A stretch of 64,000 nt of DNA from NCBI GenBank assembly GCA_963576735.1, contig OY755190.1:7495695-7559694 (forward strand), written 5' to 3'. Position 1 is the first letter of the stretch. The number at the start of each line of letters is the position of its first letter. Below the pieces are notes generated by a model that did no database searches, was not told where the DNA came from, and saw only the letters and a list, made by a program, of their open reading frames with translations. Both the position numbers and the translations under genes were made by a program. Source of the DNA: Bedellia somnulentella. Lineage: Eukaryota > Arthropoda > Insecta > Lepidoptera > Bedelliidae. Of the stretch, positions 42,894 to 53,507 are shown piece after piece.

Positions 42894-43500
42894 TTAAATG
42901 TCACATATGTTGAAAAAATCATTCACATTATAAAAGCAATTTACTACAAGATAATTAAACAGTTTTGTTTTGAATAGAATTAGATTCATCTGTTTCAAAT
43001 CGTCACTTATGGCATTATACAGTTTAACGGTCATATCATAGGAACTCCTGCGACATATAGTCAAGCATTTTACTGCAGAGTATTTGTACTGAATGTTATG
43101 ATTTCCCCTCTGTGGTCTGGTTTTTGGCGGTGTTAATTCGAACAATGACAGGTTTTTGTAAACAAACAATAAAAGTTTGTATATATATAAAGAAGGGAGA
43201 GGAAGTATTCATAGTTTCTTGAAAAGAGGAATACAACTGTCCAAATAACCAGCGGAACATAGTATCCTCATACATTTTTTTTGGAATTTGAATGCTTCTG
43301 CGTCAACCGAATTATCCCATAAAATATTCCATATCGTAGAACCAATGCAACATACCCATGATAGCATGTAAGAGCCGCCTGATCTGATACCACGTATTTG
43401 ATCCTGTACAAAATGTATATGTATTTATCTAATTTAATGCATAAATTATCTATATGTACTTTCCTGTAACAAAAGCAATCCAAATTAAAACCCAAAAATT
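42894..43500 (-). pseudogene. C-terminal end of a LINE reverse transcriptase
   Basis: Minus-strand frames interrupted by shifts: a stretch reading CCIGSTIWNILWDNSVDAEA, FQKK, PLPSLYIYKLLLFVYKN, then NHNIQYKYSAVKCLTICRRS and KLYNAISDDLKQMNLILFK. This is the post-RT region shared by Jockey/CR1 pol genes (LxxLPIxxLYIxExxxF...N...YNxLP...F). Not the same copy as 38182-41019. Confidence 0.65.
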
Positions 43501-44404
43501 TTGTTGATGAAACTTCTCTAATAAGATCTTTTCATAACTAAAAATAAAACACAAGCCATTTTTTTGCCAGTAAGTTATGTTAGTGCTTAAATAACTGCTT
43601 TAATGACACTACCAACTATCAACATAAATTTAAGGCTTTAGTTATGAATCACTAAACCAACAAATGATAAAATATGATAATTACTAAATATTACATTTAT
43701 AGCCATTTCATTAAGTATTTGCCCTCACACTATATCTTCCTATTTTGTATTAAAAATATTAAGTTGAAAAGATCTTTTTGAAAAATAACACGCTCATATA
43801 AATACTTTTAGGTGTTAAAGAAAATATATGGTCTATTGTCTTTATTCGGCATTCATTCAAATATAATACTGTAAATCTTGGTCAGCTATTAAAAAAAACA
43901 TCATGATGAGAACTGAAAACATAGTCTAACTTGGTTTACAAATCACAACCCACGCGTATTTATTTATGTTCATATTTGTAAATCACTGTTGTTGAATTAT
44001 ATTACTTTCTCTCTGACAAAGTATTGTTGGCCCATTGCTACCTTTTGGTTTATGTCTCTTTCTAATATGTTCCTTCCCACTCAAACTATTTGTTTTTATT
44101 TCAATGAGGTATCATTTGTTTGTGTGTCTGTTTGTCTGTACTGTAGTGAAAAGGCTCCAAAGCCACTCAACCAAAAAAACACCAATAACATACAACCTAC
44201 AACTTTTAGAAGTTATGGGCTTTATGTCATCACGAAGAAACCTTAGTTATTTGAAACTATTAAGTTACTAGCTTTTTGCCCCGCGACTTCGTCCGCGTGG
44301 ACTTCATTTTTTGCATCCAGTTTACATAATACCAAAATACCGAAACACTATCTCAACTTCTGTTTTTTATATTTATAATCCCGCGGGCATTGTAAATGAC
44401 ATAA

Positions 44405-44568
44405 AGGACATTGAGGCTTTTTAAGTGATTGTTGGGCGATGCAGTTTGTGACCCATCACTAACAACCTTTATTAACCTATCTTTTATCAATATATTTCCA
44501 AAATTGGATGAAGAATCTCCGAAGCTATGGCTACCCTTTTATGGAATTTATGGTTGTTAGCATATTTT
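44405..44568 (+). repeat. SINE-A fragment
   Basis: GATTGTTGGGCGATGCAGTT through GGAATTTATGGTTGTTAGC; 5' quarter absent. Confidence 0.65.
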
Positions 44569-45517
44569 CATGAATGATTGATAGATGGATTTCATAAATT
44601 CAATCGCACCAAGTTTTATTATAAAATGTAAAAAAACTCTATATTAACTTTCATTTGCTATATCAACCCGTTAGGGGTTGAGTTCCAAAAATTCCTTTTT
44701 AATTGTTCATAAGAATCATGAAACAAATATACCAAGTTTTTATGTTCAGAAATGAGAATATCTTTAGTAAGTACAGATACGGATAGTAGTTTGGCGCTGC
44801 GGCGACGGCCCGGTGCTGCCCCTTACACTGACCGTTGGTGATAGTGGGAGAGCTTGCAGCGATTGCTCGGCAATATAGGGATGATTAGTGGTGGATCTCC
44901 TTCCAAAATAATCGCTAAATTGAAGGGATAGTGCTTGTTATTATTATATATAGTGTTATTTTAAGCTAACAAAACATTTTTTTACAAAAAGCTTGAATTA
45001 CCTGAGATACGAAACCGGGACGATTGATTCATAATAGTTCTAATTAAATATTCATAGTAGTTAGTTATACCGCTACGCCACGGAGACGTTACCGGGGCGG
45101 TGTCAAATTTTTATTACGCTTTATTTCATATTAGTCTTACTATTGATAAACAAATTTGTCATTTAAATTGATGAAACCCCTTCATCTTTCCAAAATGAAC
45201 ATTAACAAAGTGTCTGATGTGAATTCCATCGATGATAAACATACATCGGGGTTTTCGGTGCGGGAATGGTTGACATTAGCCAAAGAGTAAGTATTGTCTT
45301 AAAACAGAATGTAGATATAAATAAGTATTATTTTAAAGTACAAACCTTCTTTTCCGTGCTTTCTTTTTATTTTAATTACATTGTCAAATTTGACAGTACC
45401 CAATAAATAAATAAAACCTAAACCTTTAATTTGTTTAGCTATTATTTCTTGCTCATTCTTAAACCATGATTTCCCCGGAAGAGTATCGCCAATTTTCAAG
45501 GGAATTCAAGACGAAAA

Positions 45518-45916
45518 TTGAAATTAACAAAATTAGACATGGAGATGGTATGGAATAATGTTGATTGGCTTAGTTTTTCCTTTAGGCTGTCAGTAATTTT
45601 AGCAATTGTTATTTCCTACATTACAGGCAAAGAGATCTGTTTGTGTTGGTGTTACCTAAACTTCAAAGAAAGGTGCTTGAAGTTCTTATTCAAACATATC
45701 CATTACTTACAATTTGATGAATGCTGGGAGGAGGTGGTCGGTGTATTCCGTAAATATCAAGAAAAGGAATATCAAACGTTCGAAGATTGCACCTGCAAGA
45801 GTTCTATTCAGGAATCCGAATTGCGGAAAATGCTAAAGTATATACCTATGGTAAAGTTTGAAATGTTTTGGTTTGACATCATTAACGTAATCGAAACATA
45901 CATAGGTACCTACTAA
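45518..45916 (+). other. Coding-like segment of unknown origin inside the hAT element
   Basis: 132 open codons. The first 36 look like intron read-through up to a TTACAG at 45621-45626. Afterwards two frames look coding in turn: one reads QRDLFVLVLPKLQRKVLEVL to 45708, the other FDECWEEVVGVFRKYQEKEY and KFEMFWFDIINVIETY to 45909. A one-base shift would join them. I recognise no family. It may be a captured host-gene piece or an old extra transposon ORF. Confidence 0.35.
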
Positions 45917-46117
45917 TGTAAAAAATTAAATATTTATATCCTGTGTGTATTCGTACATAATTATTATTGCCCTTTCTAAGTGCTCTTGAGATAAACATAT
46001 TAGTGTCCATAGATAATCACGGCCACTTGACTTGAATATATTGGTAACTAAATGCTTTACGTCATTTTTTTATGTCAAGTTTAGTATTATTCGTTTTCTT
46101 TCCTAGTCAATACAAAC

Positions 46118-47563
46118 ATGCCTCCAAGAAAAAAAGCTCGTTACGAGTTTGTGCATTCGTGGCTAGAAAATAACGCAGACATACAGATTCGAGATTCAGC
46201 CTTTTTTTGCATCAAGTGCAACGTTAGCTTCGCTCAAACGAAGTTTGGGGTAACGCGACATGTTGCGTCTAATAAACATACGTGTATGAAATATGATTTC
46301 AATAGTGAGCTCGTGAAATTTGTTGTGGGCTGTAATATACCATGGAAGCAGGTAAACAATCCGATATTTAAAGATTTCATCGAAAAATGTGTTTCGGGTA
46401 AATTCGGAAAAACTGTAAAAGTTCCTTCGGAATGTCAACTGCGGCGAAAATATTTAAGTAAAGTTTACTATGAAACAATGAATAAAATAAAGAATGAGCT
46501 CAAAAATGAATATATTTACGTGAGTGTTGACGAAACCACGGATGATGTCGGTCGTCAAGTAGCTAATGTCATAGTAGGGGCATTACGTAATGATAATATT
46601 GGCGCTCAACACTTGATATCTAGCAAATGTCTAGACACCACAAACAATGAAACAATAACCAACGCGGTAACAAGTGCTCTTAATGAATTATGGGGTGCTG
46701 ACCATAATAATCACAATAGATTCCTTTTACTTTTAACTGACGGTGTGGGTTACATGCTAAAAGCTGGGAAAACATTAAAAAGTACTTTCCCCAACCTTTT
46801 GCACGTCACATGTTTGGCTCATGGTTTGAATAGAGTGGCTGAATTAGTCAGAAAACTTTATCCAAATGTGGATGCGTTAATCGCAAATGTTAAGAAGACT
46901 TTTCTGAAATCTCCGAAAAGGATAAAAAAGTTTAAAGAAATGCTTCCCGGAGTACCTTTGCCACCACGACCAACAATTATTCGGTGGGGTACCTGGATAG
47001 AAGCTGCAACATATTATAGCAAACATTATGATGAAGTGAAACGTGTTCTAAATACGTTTAGTCCCTCAGAAGGCCAGAGTGTTACTAAAGCAAAAAAAAC
47101 ATTTGATGATGCAAATATAAGAAGCGACTTAATTTTCATTGCAAATTATTTAATGACTATCCCAAATGCAATTAAAAAACTACAGGGTGCAAGTCTGTCC
47201 ATCAGCGATAGTCTAAAAATTGTTCATAAAACCTATCAAGATATTTCCAAATTAAACTTGAGCGTAAAAGGAAAACGTATTTTTAATAAACTGAAGTTGG
47301 TTTTAGAAAAGAATTCTGGCTATAGTACACTAAAAACTATGAACGAATTATTACAAGGCAAAGAAATAGAACTGCGATCACCAACTTTGCGTGCAACAAT
47401 AGATTCCTTCAAAAAATTTAAATATGCACCTATTACAACTGCCGATGTGGAAAGATCGTTCAGTACGTTGAAATGGATATTTACAGCAAGACGTCGCAGA
47501 TTAACCGTTCCAAATATAGAAAAAATATTAATAGTTTATTCTGAACACCGTGACAACTACTAA
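46118..47563 (+). CDS. hAT transposase, 481 residues
   Basis: The start follows AATACAAAC, a fair insect initiation context. A BED-like zinc finger has Cys 31, Cys 34, His 48 and His 54. The RNase H core starts with VSVDETTDD at about 133-142; a second Asp lies in LLLTDGVGYMLKAGKTL and CLAHGLNRVAE carries the conserved C-x2-H-type segment. The C-terminal dimerisation end has ADVERSFSTLKWIFTARRRR, the hAT signature. It has no internal stop and sits between perfect inverted repeats, so it may be active. The length is short for hAT (often 600 or more), like the CGGBP1-related insect group; that placement is an inference. It cuts and pastes the element, leaving 8-bp duplications. Confidence 0.9.
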   Translation: MPPRKKARYEFVHSWLENNADIQIRDSAFFCIKCNVSFAQTKFGVTRHVASNKHTCMKYDFNSELVKFVVGCNIPWKQVNNPIFKDFIEKCVSGKFGKTVKVPSECQLRRKYLSKVYYETMNKIKNELKNEYIYVSVDETTDDVGRQVANVIVGALRNDNIGAQHLISSKCLDTTNNETITNAVTSALNELWGADHNNHNRFLLLLTDGVGYMLKAGKTLKSTFPNLLHVTCLAHGLNRVAELVRKLYPNVDALIANVKKTFLKSPKRIKKFKEMLPGVPLPPRPTIIRWGTWIEAATYYSKHYDEVKRVLNTFSPSEGQSVTKAKKTFDDANIRSDLIFIANYLMTIPNAIKKLQGASLSISDSLKIVHKTYQDISKLNLSVKGKRIFNKLKLVLEKNSGYSTLKTMNELLQGKEIELRSPTLRATIDSFKKFKYAPITTADVERSFSTLKWIFTARRRRLTVPNIEKILIVYSEHRDNY

Positions 47564-48317
47564 AATTTAAGTTATATAAATATATATTTGTTCTGTTTTT
47601 GTATTATTTAATAGAGTGTATATTATGAGCTGTCGCATATACACTCGCATATATATGCAAACTGTCGCAGAGAGGTAGGTATTCATTAGGCATAATATGA
47701 TACTTTTTCAGACTAACCTATCTGTTTATCTCTACTCTTTGTTAAATCATTCCCGCACCGAAAACCCCGATGTATGATGATAAAAATAATCGCTGCAATA
47801 TTTTGAGCCATATATGAGTTAAGGTTTTTTGATGTTCCTATGAGAACTCTTGCGGATTCTTTAGTTTCAGGGAATCGTCGTCGTTTCATTTAGCTTCTAA
47901 ATTTACATGTTAATATTCGTTTGCAATATAAGTAGATGTAAAAAAAATGTATACGATAAAAAAATAGTACATCATCCCTCGGTAGTTCCTTATTTTCGGG
48001 TATCCATTACCGTACCATTAAGCTTCTAAATTTTGTTTTTATATTAGTTTACAATATTTTACGTTGTTTTAAACGATGCACAGCGCCATCTCCAATGCAT
48101 TTAGTAAGCAAACAATATTTTTGATTTCCTATGGGAACATATTTTTTCCGGGATAAAAAGTACCCTATTATTTAATTTAGACTTCTAACTACACGTCTGA
48201 AAAAATTCAAAGCAATCGGTTCAGTATTTACGGCGTGAAAGCGGAACAAACAAACAAACAAACAAACTCACTTTCCCATTTATAATATTAGTATGGAAGT
48301 ATGGATTAGTATGGATA

Positions 48318-48946
48318 TGGATTAGTCTTACTATTGATAAACAAATTTGACATTTAAATTGATGAAACCCCTTCATCTTTCCAAAATGAACATTAAAAAA
48401 GTGTCTGATGTGAATTCCATCGATGATAAAAATAATCGCTGCAATATTTTGAGCCATATATGAGTTAAGGTTTTTTGATGTTCCTATGAGAACTCTTGCG
48501 GATTCCTTAGTTTCAAGGAATCGTCGTCGTTTCATTTAGCTTCTAAATTTACATGTTAATATTCGTTTGCAATATAAGTAGACGTAAAAAAAAAATGTAT
48601 ACGATAAAAAAATAGTACATCATCCCTCGGGAGTTCCTTTTTTTCGGGGATCCATTACCGTACCATTAAGCTTCTAAATTTTGATTTTTATATTAGTTTA
48701 CAATATTTTACGTTGTTTTAAACGATGCACAGCGCCATCTCCAATGCATTTAGTAAGCAAACAATATTTTTGATTTCCCATGGGAACATATTTTTTCCGG
48801 GATAAAAAGTACCCTATTATTTAATTTAGACTTCTAACTACACGTCTGAAATATTCAAAGCAATCGGTTCAGTATTTACGGCGTGAAAGCGGAACAAACA
48901 AACAAACAAACTCACTTTCCCATTTATAATATTAGTATGGATTTGA
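48318..48946 (+). repeat. Second RTE-like copy, empty site for the hAT insertion
   Basis: About 95 per cent like 45130-45239 joined to 47785-48311, by eye, including TTCCATCGATGATAAAAATA without an insert. Ends AATATTAGTATGG like the first copy. Confidence 0.85.
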
Positions 48947-49084
48947 ACACAACCTGTGCCAAGTGGGGGTGGTCCAATAGTGTGGAAATAAAAATATAAT
49001 AAATTATATAGGTATTTAAGAGTTTTCTTAAAGGTATCTGAAAATAAAAGTTGAGTTCATTTCATAGATATGTTTTCTTTTTAA

Positions 49085-49530
49085 AATTATATTTTGAATG
49101 GTTTTATTCATGAAAACCTCATGTGGGGATTATAACTAATAAATATAGGAAAGAAAAAAAATGAGACGGGGGCGTATACCCGAGGTCGCGGGTTCGATCC
49201 TCGCCAGTGTCGAAAGTTTTCTTTCCTTTATTTATTAATCCCCACATGAGGTTTTCATGAACAAAAACATTCAAATTATGTGATAGTTAGGCGTTCTCAA
49301 CATTTGCATTCTATCTGAAAAGGTAGACAAGTTACCTTACGAATTTGTAAAAAAATCGGAGGTAGGAAACGCAAACACTATTTAAAAGTGTAAAAAGAAA
49401 CAAAGGATTGAAGAATTTCGCAATGGAAGCCATTGGCACTCTAGCTCAATTGGCAGAGCGACGGGGGCCTATACCCGAGGTCGCGGGTTCGATCCCCGCC
49501 GGGTGGTGTCGAAATTTTTCTTAATTTGTC
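49085..49530 (+). repeat. SINE-C: palindromic piece followed by a tRNA-like unit
   Basis: CATGAAAACCTCATGTGGGG (49110) recurs inverted near 49240-49260, enclosing half a tRNA-like block (GAGGTCGCGGGTTCGATCC). A complete unit follows at 49436-49510: CACTCTAGCTCAATTGGCAG (A box) and GAGGTCGCGGGTTCGATCCC (B box). Not counted as a tRNA gene, because the acceptor and anticodon stems pair poorly. Confidence 0.75.
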
Positions 49531-50012
49531 ATTTATATATTATTCAAATCATGGTGCATTTACTTCATAAAATTTTATTTCATGAGATAAAATGATTTTT
49601 GAATGCATAGAGCATTTGAAAACTACATTTAAAATTAAGTATGGTTATATCTGGCAACCAGTGCTAGTCATTCGATCCAATCAAAATTAATGTTCATGTG
49701 ATGCTTAACATTTTTTTTTGCTGTATACAAATATTAGTTTATTTTTTCTGTATTTGTCATAGCATCCATTACCCACACATTTCAAATCACTGTGGCCATT
49801 TATTGATATTCGTTTTCTTCTTAATATATTTTTGATCATCGTTTGATTTATAGTTTAATGTTTTTTGACATGAATTCCTCATGTCATTTCATTCATTTCT
49901 TTCCTTTAATAACATCTTTTATTTATGACTAGCTGACCCCACAGACTTCGTACTGTCAAAAGTGTAGACTTTCACGTCGTCAAACTGAAAAATTTAACTG
50001 ACCTGTTGAGTA

Positions 50013-51984
50013 GGGTGGGTCGATTTTTATAAATGTTATATAATAAATATGGGTATGTTTCAAAAGTTGCATAAGGTGCTCAGAAATACAGTAAAAATAA
50101 TAAAAAAAATATCACATATATGTTTGAGCCCTCTACCGAGACTTGAGTTTTGAAAAAAATGAATTTTGCGTCCGTACTTCCGATTTCGTTTTACCACACC
50201 AAACTAAGTTCTATTCATCTCAATTGTAATTCCGATTTAAATTAAATACGTGTCGCGCTTGTAATGAACTGTTGCCGCTTAGTGTACGCATGCATGAGTG
50301 AGATAGAAAGATTAGAAATTTACCTAATTTCCAAAAATTTGCAGTGCACTCGTGAACTTTGCCCCGCCAAGCCACTATTGTTTTTGAGAGACTAATTGAT
50401 CGTTAGTGCATAATTTAACTTTTTTCGTATTGTTAAGTGATTGTTTTATCATTATTTATTAATCATAATACAATTGACTTTCTAAGTAGGTACAATAGTG
50501 CTCCTAAAATGAATTCAAAACATTTTAAAACTCGAAGTGAAGTGTGTTGTCCTATATTTGGAACACCATCTGAACTTTCAGAAAGTGTTTTACCTACTGT
50601 AAGTGACATTATAAAGTATATTTTATATGTGAGATATGACTTGCAAGAACAAAACTCCGGCAAACAGCCGCCCGTTACCGAAGTTCACGCGGTAGTTTGT
50701 CGTGGCATCGAAAAGATCTGGGCTTCGGCTTCAATTCCGATTGTGAGCTCCAAACGCATCAAGGACCTTATAAAGAAGTATTATGATGAGTACTTAAAGT
50801 TAATTCGATATCCGAAACAAAAAAGAACTGAGACATACACAGAAAAAGTTCGCATATTCTGAGAAACATCGATGACAAGACTTTTCGATGTTTCATCTTG
50901 TAAGTGCTTGACTTTTGAATCCTGCAAATGCCCTAAGGACCAAAAAGTGCCCCTTATCGAGCGTTCTTTTATGTTGGACCAAAGAAACGAGAGGAAAATG
51001 ATGATAGGGCGCATCGATCAATGCAATGTAACTGTATCAGAATTAGCCTTTGAAAGGGATCCTATAGCATCAACATCCACCACCGAGTGCGAAAAATCCT
51101 ATAATACATTACGACTTCCTAAACTTGCAAGTATCTGCGATAGATATGGAGTTTCCAACCGATCCGCGGCTGCAATTGCGACTGCAGTATTGCAAAGTGT
51201 TGGTTTAGTGTCTGAAAAGAATCGATTGATAATTGATAAAAGTAAAGTACGTAGTAAAGTAAGTAGTCTTTAAGCACTGATCAAAAATATATGTACGAAA
51301 TAAGCCAAGCAGTATCATCGGGTGCTTGCAGCGACGAACTTGCAAACAGGCAGCCCGGCAAAATGTCTCATTCTCGCTGGCTTACAACAGCGAACCGCAT
51401 ATTACGCCTTTACATTGGGACCACTGAACTATCGCAAAATTTACAGACACTTGTGGAGTACATCATGAACTGACAAACAAATCCAATATTCTGATGAAAT
51501 TTCCCAACTTTCCCTGCCACACTCAAGCGGTTGAGCGATGCGTAAAGCTGGTGACCGAAGCCTCAATCACTGTAGCAGGAGAAAAAGCACGAGATGGGAT
51601 AATTCGCACCAAACTTGAGTCTCGATGCCTGATGCCATCTTTCGATTCTAAATCTGAATATAAGTGTTAATTTACCAATTTGTACCTCATGATTAACCTT
51701 TTTTTGTCCTTTAAACTTAATTAGTATAGATTTTTCTTTGAATTTATTATTAAAACATGTATCTTATAGAGAAAAACAGAGTTAATTAAGATTTAGCCCT
51801 TAGGTAACTAATGAGTGAAAAATCCAAAAATCTGAAATTTCAATCGCAGGTAGAGGGCTATAAAGTATAATCAAATCAAAATCGTGAAACGTTATTTAAA
51901 ACTACTAATTATTCTGCAACTTTTGATAGCTACCCATATAAAAAAATCGAAAAAAATTTTTTTTTTGCCTAAATCGACCCAACC
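50013..51984 (+). mobile_element. Unplaced DNA transposon with TA target duplication
   Basis: Ends GGGTGGGTCGATTTTT and, from the right, GGTTGGGTCGATTTAGG are inverted repeats; similarity continues patchily (CCCATAT, AAAAGTTGCA, GTAGAGGGCT). TA flanks both sides (50011-50012, 51985-51986). It carries one broken gene at 50437-51670. Superfamily not identified. Confidence 0.75.
50437..51670 (+). pseudogene. Broken transposon gene of a widespread insect type
   Basis: The first part has KIWASASIPIVSSKRIKDLI and ends at TGA 50860-50862. The same frame then continues with MTRLFDVSSCKC, a Cys cluster (SCKC, CKCP), FMLDQRNERKMMIG and LASICDRYGVSNRSAAAIAT to 51273. After a frame change, GKMSHSRWLTTANRILRLYI appears, and after another, FPCHTQAVERCVKLVTEAS and IRTKLESRCLMPSF to 51667. 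This motif order recurs in many unnamed insect transposon proteins known to me only as uncharacterised. One in-frame stop and two shifts kill it. Confidence 0.7.
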
Positions 51985-52312
51985 TACTGTTGAGGGTCTC
52001 TGTCATGGGATAAGAAAAAAGGTGTTTTTCATAGTGTCCTCACAATTTTTTCACTTTATAAATTTTAAGTTTATAAGTATAGTAGTTTCGGCTGAGCATT
52101 GATTCTTAGTCATTTAGTCTCTTTCACCATTTTTTAAGAAAATTTATTGATCTCTTAATTTTTCTGGGATAAAAAGTATTTTATTGTGTTAATTGGGATC
52201 ATTATCTGGCTTCCTGTAAATTTTATTTTAAATACGTTCTGTGAATTAGTCTTCATTTAGCTACAAACACACAAACATCTAAACTTTCACATTTATAATA
52301 TTAATAAGATAA

Positions 52313-53507
52313 GGCTTAAACATAAGCTTCTCGCGCAGGTGACCTCGCTCGCCGGCCAGCGTAGCGTCTTGTCTTGCGCTTCATGCACGCGTGTAAATTT
52401 TGTTACGGAGTATTTTTTAAATTTTATTATCTTCTAGGATGTTTATTTAGATTAAGTGATGTCAAGGACAATTTTGTTCTCAATTAAATACTCTCAATCA
52501 ACAACATATTTATTTGGATAAAGATTAATATTATGTTGATAAAACATTATGGCAATTATGCATTAAATTCGACCAAATTTATTTACCATAAAAATGATTA
52601 TAGTAAGTGAAACTTAAAAGTTAGACATATACTGTCGCGGGCATTTTTTTAGATCATTTAAAGAGAAATAATTCTTTAATACATTTTTTTTGGGTAACTT
52701 AAACCGTTTACGCCGCGCACACAACGGAAGCCTTAGTATGAATAATTATCCCCGTTTTTGCAACATTATTCGCTGATAGTTTGCTCCGGTTGGTCGCGGC
52801 GTGATGATATATAGCCTAAAACCTTCCTCAATAAATGGACTATCCAACACAAAAAGAATTTTTCAATTTGATCGGGTAGTTCCTGAGATCCTAGCGTTCA
52901 AACAAACAAACTCTTCAGCTTTATAATATTAGTATAGATTTATAGTTGTTCATTCCATCTTTTTTAGTAGCTGTTTATTTTGTTCGCATTTTTTGGATAT
53001 TGAGTAGCGTTTGTGCAGGCACTGAGAGGAATGGTGGGATAAGTTCTTTGTAGTTAAAAGAAATTAAACTCTTTTTTGGATTAGCCATTGATCCCATTGA
53101 AACTGGGTCTGTGGTTGGGTGGTCTGAAACTGTGGTTATGTGCTACAGCCTTGTATCTTGTAGGGCATGAAATGTCTCTTGTTAACCTTATTTTTAGCCA
53201 GTACTATTTTGCTCAAAGATTACTAAATTATGAATGTTACGTAGCATAGTTGTATTAAAAGGAAATGATTATAAATAAATAATGCATGCAAGGCAAGAAG
53301 ATTTCTGTAAGCAGAAACTTACGAAATCTGTTTGTTATATCCAAACTCAACTGCCAGCTAAATAATACCCCCAATTTTTTAATTGGTATCATTCTTCATT
53401 CTTTCATATTTCATTGTTTCTGCTTATTTTTTCTATATAAAACTTATTCTTTCTTTGCACATATATATTTGTCTAATTTGTTAGATGTATAAACAATTTT
53501 AGGTACT
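52313..53507. other. Pasha upstream region with an RTE-type tail
   Basis: 52340-52400 is locally GC-rich (CGCTCGCCGGCCAGCGTAGC) and could be promoter or repeat. 52700-52936 is a second RTE-type tail (AAATGGACTATCCAACACAA; CTCTTCAGCTTTATAATATT, AGTATAG). The 5' untranslated exon of pasha should lie in or left of this stretch, since an acceptor (ATTTTAG) precedes its start codon by 5 bases. Confidence 0.5.

Larger units (their letters stand above)
45240..47776 (+). mobile_element. Apparently intact hAT transposon
   Basis: 2537 bp with perfect 29-bp terminal inverted repeats starting CATACATCGGGGTTTTCGGT (45240-45268 and 47748-47776). It is flanked by the 8-bp duplication ATGATAAA (45232-45239, 47777-47784). 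The sister repeat at 48318-48946 has the uninterrupted site with a single ATGATAAA (near 48424). It holds one full transposase gene and a second coding-like stretch at 45518-45916. Confidence 0.95.
44266..48311 (+). repeat. RTE-like repeat, interrupted by SINE-A and hAT
   Basis: Starts CTAGCTTTTTGCCCCGCGAC, TTCGTCCGCGTGG and ends ACAAACTCACTTTCCC, ATTTATAATATTAGTATGG. Interrupted at 44405-44568 by a SINE-A fragment and at 45240-47776 by the hAT element. Only the RTE-like segments 44266-44404, 44569-45239 and 47785-48311 belong to it. 48318-48946 is a tandem second copy of its 3' part. Confidence 0.75.
49927..52312 (+). repeat. RTE-like repeat interrupted by a TA-flanked transposon
   Basis: Starts GACTAGCTGACCCCACAGAC at 49927 and ends ACACACAAACATCTAAACTT, TATAATATTAATAAG at 52312. 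The middle, 50013-51984, is the insertion. Confidence 0.6.

Noticed and set aside
45196..45285. ATG frame MNINKVSDVNSIDDK running into the hAT left end with a donor-like GTAAGT
   Set aside because: The ATG lies in the older RTE-like repeat and recurs at 48388 without the rest; the fusion is a by-product of the insertion.
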